Shown: one piece after another, positions 44,308-55,500 of the stretch
Position numbering within the stretch: position 1 is the first letter of the stretch
Layout of the letters: each line of letters opens with the position of its first letter
Origin: Plutella xylostella
Taxonomy: Eukaryota > Arthropoda > Insecta > Lepidoptera > Plutellidae
Length of the DNA stretch: 64,000 nt
Direction: 5' to 3'
Assembly (NCBI RefSeq): GCF_932276165.1
Contig: NC_064001.1
Span: forward strand, 565,501 to 629,500
Program-made: the position numbers and the translations under genes
Notes under the pieces: generated by a model
Seen by the model: the letters and a program-made list of their open reading frames with translations, nothing else
Databases searched by the model: none
Told to the model about the DNA's origin: nothing

Positions 44308-46376
44308 CAGGGCCTGATTACATTAAATCGGTACGTTTGCATGCAAACTCTCATTTGTTACTTAAGTCATGCTAGTGTGACCCTCCAAGGGTGCCTCATG
44401 CCATCTCACTCGCACCTCCGAGCCGATAAATAAGGATTTGCGACAAATCACCACCAAGATCGCACCCTTTCTTTGATAAGTTTTCAAGTTGTAAAATAAA
44501 AATTCTGCGCGAACAAATGCGGCATTAAATTCCCGTGATGCCGTTTCTTACACATTCTGTAAAATCTTACAGAGTGTCCTACACTTGACTATTGAATAAA
44601 ATAAATAGAAATCTACATAGAAAAAAAGTAATGTACCTATTTACTTAGATACCTACCAAAATAATTTTTAAAAATACAATCATAATACATCCAAATTACG
44701 TTCTTGGTAGCGTGTTGTGTTAGTGCTCTAGTGTTACTAGAGGTAAAAATTTCACATACCATTCAGCTTAAACTTAGCTAGTAAGTATACGAAAGTGCAC
44801 TTATTGCTTAAACGCGATCTCTTTCAGTCAACCTGAAATCTATTTTATCTACTGAGGTATCCGTATCAGTAACATAGCTGGCGCTAACACTGCCGGGTAA
44901 AGGGTTGAGGGGCGTCCCACGCTCTAATTAATAGGCGCGAATGTTTCATCTAAAGGCTCGTTTTACATTATGCTTGACATTATACTTAATAAGCATTTAA
45001 CAATTTGACACCCTCTTGAATTAGCTTTGTTACTTGACCATTTATTCACGCATACTGGCTAAATAAAATAGTTTACACTGACATAATAAGTTGTACCTTA
45101 CACAGTCCCGCGACCCTGAATAAATCTCGTAGTATTTTTTCTATTTCACTTGCTAATTTTAATACTAAATCTAAGTTTACATTTTTAAGGCGAATTTCAA
45201 TTAAAACTTAATTGCATTGATATTATGTTTTGTGATATAAAATAAATGAAACTTGAATTTAGAAGAATAAAAAAAGAATTGATTATAATAAATACCTAAT
45301 ATGTTTTTACAAAATATTTTTTGCCTTACAAAGATTTTACTTGTAAAAATATTTTTTCCCATAACTACTAATGACTAATAAAAAATCACTTTAAGGAAAC
45401 CTCAATAGGGCATACACTCATACTGGGTATTAGCTTACAATATAATTGATTGCAGTGCTGATATTTTGACAAGTGTCAATATCCACAACTGTCAGAACTG
45501 ATTTAATGTAAACCCACCCTTGTGACTCAGTTAGGTGTTAATAATTATCGACGAAATCACAGCGTCACTGCCAAGCCACATTGGGGTTTATTCCCAGCTG
45601 ATAAGATTCGCTTTACACCGTACAGTGGGCCTGTATAATTTAGTTAATTTACTAATGAGAAATGGGTTCCTTATGTTCAATGATGATTGACGAATATTTG
45701 ATCAAGATGTTACTGGGAACTGGCGTAAGTATATAAACATTAATCAATTCACTTGGGATTAATTGCTTTAATCTACCTATAAATGTAGATACAATAATAC
45801 ACTTAATCTAATACGAGGTTACAATATATTTTGAAAATACACAATCACAAACTAAAGGCCTAAAGAACAGACGTAAAATCTTCGCTAAAACAAAAGAATG
45901 TTGGCAATTTTGTTTTCTAACCGTCTGGGTCTGAAACGATTCCTCGGGTTTCCTCCAGAGGCTCTGGAGGTGACCACAGGATGACAATTGGAAAAGTTGA
46001 CATCCCCCCTGGGCCGGTGTGGCGGAATAAGGTTTGTTTACCTTCACTTTGGGACGTCTTTTTTGCTACATCCGTTTTTAAACATGATAATAATGGTTGT
46101 TTCTAAAAAGAGAAAACAGAAGTTATTTGTGAATCAAAGTATCTATTTAAAAATAAAAGTATCTATGTACATATTTATGTTAATTTTATCAGATCCGGAT
46201 TTATTAGAAAAATGCTGATAGTCGAGACCCTTCACAGGGAAACATTTTAAGGCGAAAGGAAGGTTGCGGGCAGTATCTCGTGATATTGTATAATTCGATG
46301 ATGATAATGGTAAAGTGGGCAAATGGTAGTATAAATAAATTTAATATTTCATGTTTTGAATACGCTCAAATCAGTC
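44308..46376. other. Gene-free stretch
   Basis: 44390-44550 and 44870-45070 are more G/C-balanced than the neighbours and may be regulatory. 46214-46268 (CAGGGAAACATTTTAAGGCG) is a scrap of the Helitron-like family. No gene recognised. Confidence 0.35.
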
Positions 46377-46448
46377 CGTAGCACTACGTAGCAGCTGTAA
46401 AGTATAGCTTTGGTCAGGCGTAGCATTTGTAGCGCGTAGCAGTCTACT
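46377..46448. repeat. GTAGC/GCTAC word cluster 3
   Basis: CCGTAGCACTACGTAGCAGC, CGTAGCATTTGTAGCGCG and TAGCAGTC repeat the words seen at 20741-20811 and 39051-39126. Confidence 0.5.
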
Positions 46449-46984
46449 GCAAAGTCTTGGACCTTTTTTGATATTCATACTTCTATTATTAAGCTTGTCA
46501 GTTTTCCTTTGTTTTCTATAAGTTAATTTTGTGGTAAATTTTAAATATTAAAAAATAATGAACCAATTTCAACAAAACAATTTAGACATTCTAACAGATT
46601 AAGTTACTCGTTTTCAATATTATTTGATACCTTGAGCCCAATTAAGAAAAACCCTTTATAAATTAGAAAAAAATCTTCAAACAAAAACGGGCTGATTGAA
46701 GCAGACAATAGATCACGCTTGTTAAAGACAAATTCAGTAAAATAATGAATTCCCGACACGAAACGTGGTACAGTCAGCCTCGCAAACGATATCAAAGGGA
46801 TCTATAAAATACTCGTATCAAGGGTACAGTCAAACAAAATAATGTACAAATCAGAGATGATCCATATAATACTCAAGTACAGTTGCACAAATTTAGATAC
46901 CAGAGTTTGAAATGAAAACTGTTTGTACCTTCTTATTAGTTATTATCTCGATGAATTTGTGAATGAACAATTAAGAATAGAATA

Positions 46985-47096
46985 GAATACTCTTTATTTT
47001 GCACCATTCAAGAAAACATTTCAAAATCACAACTTATAAATAGCATAGTAAAAAAGGCGGTCTTATTTATTGCTTAAAGCAATTAGGTAAATCCAT
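46985..47096 (-). mobile_element. LINE 3'-end fragment
   Basis: GAATAGAATACTCTTTATTTT, AGGCGGTCTTATTTATTGC and TTAAAGCAATT parallel 42214-42345. Confidence 0.5.
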
Positions 47097-47455
47097 ATTG
47101 GGCAAACTATTCGACTGGGCAGAAACAACTTACACTAGGTTGCAAGGAACATTCAACTGGGTTGGCGTGCAATCGGAAAGCTTATTCACATATTATTATT
47201 ATTTTCGCTATGTCTCAAAGACAAAAGCCTTCACCCAGTGCGTCCAGTCGGTGATTACCTGTGGTGTGTCATTGATTGTAGTGACAGTGAGATTGGTGGA
47301 TTCAGCGTGGATGCATCATGTTGAGGTAAAAATATTATCGTAAGCTCGTATAAAACACATAATATGTAGTATCAATGAACAAGGTGTGTCTGTAATAGTT
47401 TCTAAATCTTATCTCATAATAATCTCTAATTCTTACATCCATATATATCATATTT

Positions 47456-47720
47456 GACGACCGAATGGCGTAGTGGTTAGTGACCCTGACTACTGAGCCG
47501 AAGGTCCCGGGTTCGATTCCCGGCTGGGGCAGATATTTGTTTAAACACAGATATTTGTTCTCGGGTCTTGGGTGTTGATATTTATATTTAGTATCTATCT
47601 ATCTATGTATTTGTGTAGATATATCAGCTGTCCGACACCCATAACACAGGTTCTACCTAGCTTGGGGTCGGATGGCCGTGTGTGAGATGTCCCCACATAT
47701 TAAAAAAAAAAAAAAAAAAA
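47456..47720 (+). mobile_element. tRNA-Arg-like SINE with type 1 tail and poly(A)
   Basis: Complete copy: head GACGACCGAATGGCGTAGTG with box A and box B, CAGATATTTGTTTAAACAC linker, type 1 tail ending GATGTCCCCACATATT, then about 19 A residues. The A tail is uninterrupted, so insertion is recent. Confidence 0.8.
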
Positions 47721-47954
47721 CACAACGATATTGATGCGTTTTTTAATAGACTGATTTAAGAGGACGAATTTATTTATAATGATAGAATTGTGATAAGGGC
47801 GAAGCAAAGCTCGGTAGAAAAGCTAGTATATAATAACCTAACCTAACAAATATGTTAAAAACCCCCAACAACAAAACGAAAATCGGATCAGCCGTTTGGG
47901 AAAAACACTACCATAGACATACATACACAGATATGTACAAAGAATCGTTAAACT

Positions 47955-49145
47955 TGTGGCGACATCTATAATGAATACGCGCAAGCATAGAAGTCAAGAT
48001 ATAGATCCAGCAAAGAGATATCAAGGACGACCAACAGATGGCATGGAAGAGTGAAAGCAAAAATACCAAATCCTACATCGCGGTATCTAAGAATTACAGC
48101 TACTCAGTATATATACAGAATCCCGACATGTAACCGTCGGGCAGTTGCCGACCAAGCCAAACCGCCCAGCTTGGTCGGAGGATCCTCCCTTTTCAATGGA
48201 GGAGTGGCAACACCTTCGCTCCTCCATATTGGTGACCCCTACAACCTGAACACGACCTGATGATGACCATGCAGAACAGCAGCAGAAGAACATCTTCCAC
48301 CATGTCGATGACCTCACAGACGATCAGCAGACCTTCCAGCAGCTACAAGATGAAGTCCAGCAGTACCATCACCCCCACAGCATCCTTCAGCAGCCACCCG
48401 AGTCAACCAGCTTGCAGATTCCATGGGCACCGTGACCACCAGCTTGCAGCGGAAATGCGCGAGCCTGGTCACACCCTCGAGCAGACAGACTGCAGCGACC
48501 TTGCAGTGCACTTCGGCCAGCCGTAGCAGCGTCGGTCCAGGGTCCACCTCTCCTGGTCGAAGAAGCATTGGGGCAACGCACCGGAACAGTCGTAGCAGAG
48601 CGATCCTTGCAGTCCACTTCAAGCCGGTACGATCGAGCGTCAACTCTCCCGGTTGGAGCTGGATTGGGGACATCGCCACGCGCCTAACCATGCACTACTC
48701 TTCAAGCCGGTACGATCGAGCGTCAACTCTCCCGGTTGAAGACGAAGTGGGGTTACGGCGAATGAAGACCGCAGATAGTCCTGAAAGGCGGACTAGCGGC
48801 AATCTGGCCTGGTGAACAAGACGTATCAGAAGCACTGAAGAATATCGACCTACGGTCTCGGGGGGGAGTGATGTGGCGACATCTATAATGAATACGCGCA
48901 AGCATAGAAGTCAAGATATAGATCCAGCAAAGAGATATCAAGGACGACCAACAGATGGCATGGAAGAGTGAAAGCAAAAATACCAAATCCTACATCGCGG
49001 TATCTAAGAATTACAGCTACTCAGTATATATACAGAATCCCGACATGTAACCGTCGGGCAGTTGCCCACCAAGCTAAACCGCCCAGCTTGGTCGGAGGAT
49101 CCTCCCTTTTCAATGGAGGAGTGGCAACACCTTCGCTCCTCCATA
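47955..49145 (+). mobile_element. Miniature LTR retrotransposon without pol (copy B)
   Basis: LTRs of 274 bp at 47955-48228 and 48872-49145 start TGTGGCGACATC, end CTCCTCCATA and differ from each other at about two positions. The 4 bp duplication AACT flanks it (47951-47954, 49146-49149). TTGGTGACCCCTAC follows the 5' LTR directly and a purine tract GGGGGGGAGTGA (48860-48871) precedes the 3' LTR. The 643 bp interior has no pol. Its CAG-rich part (~48268-48420) can be read as a gag-like frame with DDLTDDQQTFQQLQDEVQQY. A ~36 bp segment starting TTCAAGCCGGTACGATCGAG occurs twice inside. Confidence 0.82.
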
Positions 49146-49525
49146 AACTTATAACACCCCTAATTTTCCGTCGGGGGTTAATGAACTAGTGCATAAACCA
49201 TGTTCGCTAGCACCTCAAAAGGCCATACTACTTGCTCGCATGCGATCTTGTCTGATAGCACGGTACATGGAAAACCATAAAATTACATACGATATTGTGG
49301 AATCAATGTTACCAGTATAGTCGTTTATTTTTGTGCCTATGTTTCTCTGGCTCAATTGATTCTGACGACCTTTGATAGGGCAAAGCTTAAGTAACGGAAC
49401 ACGGAATAACGTGAAAATTTGCTCTTTAATAGAAATAAGCCCGTCCCTTTATCTGTTCTAGGAAAAACTTTATATATTAAGAATGCCTGGCGAACATACT
49501 GGCGCCGAAAATAGATGCACAATAT

Positions 49526-49725
49526 CCCTGACTACTGAGCCGAAGGTCCCGGGTTCGATTCCTGGCTGGGGCAGATATTTGTTTAAACACAGATATTTGT
49601 TCTCGGGTCTTGGATGTGCCCGTAAAATGGCGAAAAGTGGGTGCAGCAATGCACCTCTGCCTACCCCGCAAGGGAGTAGGTACATTAGTACAAGGTGTTG
49701 AGTGTTTATATATATTATTATTATT
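49526..49725 (+). mobile_element. tRNA-Arg-like SINE, type 2 tail, 5'-truncated
   Basis: It begins inside the head (CCCTGACTACTGAGCCGAAG), keeps box B, and has a type 2 tail with an internal deletion (CCGTAAAATGGCGAAAAGTG joins directly). Confidence 0.7.
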
Positions 49726-49849
49726 TTTTTATACAATATGCAACGCACACACACTTTTTCTTCACCAGAAGAATACATTTTGCATACATACAATCTATAT
49801 ATTGTAACTAATCCATGTATATGACTTTCATTTCGGTAAAAAGGCGTTA

Positions 49850-49975
49850 CTTTAGCTTCACAAAAAACGAACTTACCAAATCTATCACGCTATCGGCACG
49901 TTTAACCCAATGCGATAGAGTCACAGTAAGAACAAAAACGCATGAAAATTTAGTTTTTCATAAGCTAGCGTGACC
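49850..49975. mobile_element. MITE of the 'GACGAAAAAC' family (copy 4)
   Basis: Left TTTAGCTTCACAAAAAACGA and right TTTTTCATAAGCTAGCGTGACC are inverted with mismatches. Confidence 0.45.
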
Positions 49976-49992
49976 CGTAGATACCTGAAACT

Positions 49993-50034
49993 GGCCCATT
50001 GTGCACTGGAGGCAAGCGCCTCGCACAGTGGGCC
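49993..50034. repeat. Double hairpin
   Basis: GGCCCATTGTGC pairs with GCACAGTGGGCC (one wobble/mismatch). The 18 bp between them form an inner stem GAGGC/GCCTC around AAGC. A second partial copy of GCACAGTGGGC follows at about 50060. The surrounding 130 bp are CpG-rich. Confidence 0.6.
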
Positions 50035-50525
50035 ACAATGCTCGACCCAGGCGGCGCGCACAGTGGGCAGCATTGCTAAGATTAAGCAGCCGTCCCCGTG
50101 ATGTATCGTGCACGGGTGTCGCGCCGGCCCGGGGCGGCCGCTTTCTGCTATTGCTAAGGTAACAGGTAATATTTGCTTCTTTTTCTTAAGGCGGAAAACG
50201 ATGGGTGTTTTAAGTTTAACGTTTGTGGTGGCGTAGCTCCCAAATGTCTGAACCGATTTTCGTTTTGTTTTAGGGTCATAGGTTATAACATTTATTACAG
50301 TACCGTTTTGTCAGTTTGTTGTGACAGACAAAGAAAACTTACCTCAGAAAAAACTAAAGACCGGAGGTATACAAAGGATTTTAATTTAATATAAATATTA
50401 TGTAATACTATGAAATTTTATTCAAAATATACTAGAAACCGTCTAGCGCGTTCCACTTTCCCTTTTAGGGAGTAAATAAATTTCCTGTGGCGACGGAAAT
50501 ACAAGAAATACGGAAAATACTGGGA

Positions 50526-50662
50526 TTAGGGGGGTTACTCCATACTGACGTAAAATTAACGAACGAGAACTGTCGCGCAATTTAATACAACAAGAATCAT
50601 GTCACGCAGCAGCGCTGAGAAACTTAGTTTTTCGTCATATTAGAGTGACCCCCCAGGGATTT
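50526..50662. mobile_element. MITE of the 'GACGAAAAAC' family (copy 5)
   Basis: The right end CTTAGTTTTTCGTCATATTAGAGTGACC matches other copies (read in two parts); the left end is decayed. Confidence 0.4.
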
Positions 50663-50663
50663 T

Positions 50664-52003
50664 ACTAGATATAGCGGAGCCAACCACCAGCCCTGATTTA
50701 TCGCCTCACTTAGTAGGTCACAATCTAGTACACCTCTCGAATACAGGAGGTAGCCAAATTATTAGCTAATCATATTAATTGCGTCAATCATTTCATGTTT
50801 TTTATACTGTTTTTCTTTGTTTCTCTGTTTTACTTACATATTATTATTAACTCATTCGGAAAGTAGAGTGTTATTATTCATTGTATAAATATAAAATGAA
50901 AAAATATTTATTTTTAACCAACTTTACATAGACATCTTAATAAAAGAAATAACATTTAAATGGTTACATGGCATCCATGGTAGGTGTGAACCTCTAACAT
51001 TCAACTGTCCCTTATAATTTGAAGTCCTTTGCAGGTCACATTTCAACTCTAGGGTATGTGAGGTAAAAGATAAATAATTCATAATAAGGGTGCCATGGAC
51101 ACGTGTGTACCAAGCCCTTTTAAAAAAATAAGAAATTCTTTTCAGTAGATATTTTACTCGAACCAGAAATAGAGAGGTCTAATGAAGCTATTCATCTTCA
51201 TACTGCAGCATACATAATTTATTTTCGCTTATTATCGAAGCAAATGAAATGATTTTTCTTATTGACTTTCTACAATTTAAAGTTTTATTTATTTATTCAT
51301 ACTTTAATTGCAAAATTAACAAAGCGTAGATGCACAATCATGTTAAAAGCATTCTCTACCAGTCAACCTACAGTAACCTTATATAACGATTGACAACAAA
51401 AAGTTTTGAAACGAAACAATTAATTTAAAATATACCTACATTCATGATCCTTTATACAATTCAGGTAAAAAACTCGACTATAAAAAAACCTTCCCTTCAG
51501 CAGTAAGTACAGAAACAAATACACCGTTTGAAAACTTTTTTCACAAAGTAAATTCTACTGAAGACCTCGTTGCCGTGAAAACGTTACGATGTGAGCGTAA
51601 AAGAGGCTTTTAAAACCGTCTCAATGTGAAAGCTGCTTTTATTTTCTATTTACGTCCATATTTTTTTACATTACGACTTGCTAGTCTGTTTGTGACGGCC
51701 GTATCTTGAGGCAAATTATTATTGAAGAGCATGCCATGTGCCGTATAGTAGCTGTATAGGATGTCTGAACCGTGAACCTTGTTTGTAGCTTTATGGCCCC
51801 GTGTCGTTCTGAACACGCATATCTACCCAGATATCAAATTGATTTATAGCTGTTTTCAATAACTATCTAAAGCATAAGTAGGTGGGTGACAAACCCTAGT
51901 CCAGCGCCAGTATTTGTCACGGATACGCTAAGAGGTAGCATAAGATAACATCGTAAAGTTTCTTTCATGTAAGATCAAGTGAGTGATCAAGAGAAACATA
52001 CTT
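50664..52003. other. Gene-free stretch
   Basis: It contains a LINE 3'-end fragment at 51272-51372 (GTTTTATTTATTTATTCATAC, CTCTACCAGTCAACC). No gene recognised. Confidence 0.35.
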
Positions 52004-52008
52004 ATCTG

Positions 52009-52087
52009 TGTAGTGAAACACACGCTAGTTGGTTAAACACTGGTTTATTTCACAAAGTACCCTCCATAAGTACATAATAACACCACA
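52009..52087 (-). repeat. 3' LTR of the mag-like element
   Basis: 79 bp, same sequence as 60604-60682. It contains AATAAA (GTGAAATAAACCAG), likely the polyadenylation signal. Confidence 0.92.
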
Positions 52088-52098
52088 TCTTCCCCCTT
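52088..52098 (-). promoter_or_regulatory. Polypurine tract of the mag-like element
   Basis: AAGGGGGAAGA on the minus strand directly before the 3' LTR, the expected plus-strand priming site. Confidence 0.75.
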
Positions 52099-52545
52099 AT
52101 AAATAAAGCTATAAGCAATCTTAATTTTAATTAACACTTAATAACTTAGCTGTAAGTACAAATAATTATAGGTAAATATGCGTAAGTTCCTGAATGTTTT
52201 ATTATTGACTAGTTATTTAACATGCTAGTCTAGTTCTAATGTAACTTATAACTACAACTAAACCCTAATAATTAATAATACGAAGACAAAGCCAACATAA
52301 ATCAAACACACTAAATTAGAGGTATGTAAAGTACCTACTTACAATAACACGTATTTTATTACATTAGGTAGGTGGGTATTATAATGCAGAAACTACATAT
52401 TTTTATCCTATTAATCCATCCTTCCCTTTAAAGTTCATCAAACAAGTAGCTTGTTATTTATCCAAAATCTTATTTAAGTAAGTTCTTACTTCAAGCCATC
52501 ATTGGCCACAGCATCTATATAGATGGTTGTTGCAGCGCTCGTGGG

Positions 52546-55500
52546 TTATGAGCTACGACGGCCGCACCGTCGTTGATGGCTGTATAGTCCAATAGCAGCA
52601 CGACATTTTTTGCCACAACGGTTGCAGACGAAACGCGATTCCAACGGAGGAGGCATAGCACGGCGATTTTTTTTCTGCTTTAGATTTTCAAGCCAGTCTT
52701 CATCATGCTTCGCCATGCCTGCTTGAATATCGCGGCGCCATTCAGGTCTCATTTCGGCGCGTGTTTCCCAGCTGTCTGTCTGTAATCCGAAACTATGCAT
52801 GTCACGCTTGCAGCAGTCTTTAAAGCGTAGAGCTGGTCTTCCCACTGGTCGTTTGGTATCAGCGATCTGTCCCAGCATCACTTGGCGTGGCAACCTCCCA
52901 GAATCCATTCGGTGGACATGACCGAGCCAGCGGAGACGACGTTGCTTTAAGATGGCTGTTATACTGCAGCAACGCGTCTTCTCCAGGACATTCCGATTTG
53001 TCACTTTGTCCTCCCACGTCACTCCAAGGATAGATCTTAGGCAACGCATATGGAAAGCATTAAGTTTGCGTTCTTGTTTAGCATAGGTAGTCCATGTTTC
53101 CGAAGCGTACAACAGTATACTTAGGACGCAAGTCTGGTATACAAGGACTTTGGTGTGAGTGGTGAGCTTTGAGTTTCTCCATACGCGAGTATAAAGCTTT
53201 CCAAATGAGGTCGATGCTTTGCCAATCCGAGAGTCTATTTCCTTGTCAGTTGTCAGAGCTGATGTGGTTATTGAACCGAGGTAGCAGAAGTGATCCACGA
53301 CATCAAGGACAGCGCCGTCGAGTGTGATCTTAGGCGGCCGATCCACACTTTGCACCATGACCACAGTCTTCTTGGTATTAATACTCATTGAAAATAAATG
53401 ACATGCCTTGCTAAACCTCGTCAACAGCTCCTGAAGCTCATTTTCTGAGTTTGCGACAAGTGCAGCATCATCAGCATATAACAGTTCTCTAGCAATTAAG
53501 TCTAGGCGTAGTCTTTTTGACTTTAGGAGACCGATGTTAAATAATCTCCCGTCTGTTCTGGTATGCAGATGCACCCCGACATCACAATTCTCAAAGTCAG
53601 TCAGAAGTAGTGCCGATAGGAAGATCCCGAATAGGGTAGGAGCAAGCACGCAACCCTGTCTAACACCACGGTTGACACAAAACGCTGTGGACCTCTCACC
53701 GTCGAACATTACAGAGCCGTTCATATTGTCGTGAAATGAACGAACAAGCTTAAGAAGCTTTGGAGGACATCCAACTCTGCACAGCACTTCATAAAGTCCC
53801 TTTCTACTCACGGTGTCGAATGCCTTGTTTAGGTCGACGAATGCCATGTATAGTGGAGTGCGATGTTCACGGCACTTTTCTTGTAACTGACGAAGGGTGA
53901 AAATCATGTCGGCTGTAGAACGACCAGCTCTAAATCCACATTGCGATTCAGGGTATATTCTGGCGGCTAAAGTTTCCAGTCTATTGAGTACAACCTTTGC
54001 AAATGCCTTGCCCGCTATACTTAGCAATGAGATGCCCCTGTAACTATTGCAGTCTCCTCTGTCACCTTTGCCTTTATATAGGGTGATTATTTCAGCGTCT
54101 CTCATGTCTTGAGGTATTGTCTCTTCATCCCAGCAACGCAATAGAAGTGCATACAGGGGAGATGAGACGCAGCCAAGCCGAATGAGTTCAGCAGGCAAGT
54201 TATCAAGGCCTGTACTTTTTCCCAGTTTTAGACCACGTACGGCTTTAAAGAATTCGTCACCTGTGGGAGGATTGTCAAGTTCGGTTACTACAGAATGAGT
54301 CGCAAAAGTAGCCAGCGCATCCGGGTGTATATCAACTTCCTGAGAATACAGGTTTGAGTAATGTTGTGCCCATCTTGTAAGTTCTCCATTCTTGTCGGCA
54401 ATCGGATTTCCATCCAGATCTTTAATCGCGGCACGTTTTCTTTTAGTTGGGCCGATTGCTCGTTTTATTCCCTGGTACATACCCCTCAAGTCACCAGTGT
54501 CACGACATTTCTGTATAGACTGGCATAGGTTGGACCAGTATTCATTTGCGCAGTTACGACTGACTCTTTGTACTTCAGATTTTGCTGCTTTGTAAGTAGA
54601 TTGTCTCGCCAGATCATTGTGTGAGTTTAGAAGATCAATATGAGCAGCTCTCTTTACCTCAATGAGTGGTAGCAGAATATGTGCATACTCAGCAAACCAG
54701 TCGCTAGCAACTTTCTCTTTTCTCCCGAAAATATTTTCTGCCGCGGACAATATTTTTTGCTTTATCATGTGCCACATATCTTCCACACTTGCACATTCAG
54801 CCAGATGTTCAGCACTAAGTTGGTGATTTATCAGCTCCTCAAGTTTTTTGCAACGATCTTGGTCCATCATAGCTGCGGTGTTCAGTGCGACCTTGCGACT
54901 AGTGCTTATAGCCGAGTGAATCCTTTTCGGGTTGTGGCGGGTCTTCGCCATGACTAGAGAATGATCAGTATTACAGTCAGCGCTATGGTAAGTACGCGAA
55001 TTCAGAATGTCACGGAGGTCTTTCCTTCTAGTAATGACAAAGTCTATTTGGTGCCAGTGGCCCGATCGCGGATGTTTCCACGATACTTTGTGCATAAGTT
55101 TGTTTTTGAAGTAGGTGTTAGTTACACAGAGAGAGTTTAGAGCGCAGAATTCCAGCAATCGTTGACCGTTTTCATTCATTTTACCAAGTCCATGTGAGCC
55201 AATACACTCCGGCCAGTCATTCGTGTTCCGACCTATCCTTGCATTAAAATCACCAAGCAAAAGGAGTTTGTCAGAAGCTTGAACTTTCTCTAGTATTCGT
55301 TGTAGGTCTTCATAAAACTTGTCCTTAACATCCGCTGGAGCTTTTAAGGTTGGAGAATAGGCTGATATAAGAGTAATAGGCCCAGCAGTCGACATTAGTC
55401 TTAAGGTCATCAATCGCTCAGATAGATATTCAGGTGTTTGAATACAGCCGAGTAAACCGTTTCGAACCGCGAACCCGACACCATGCTCGCGCCGCTCACC

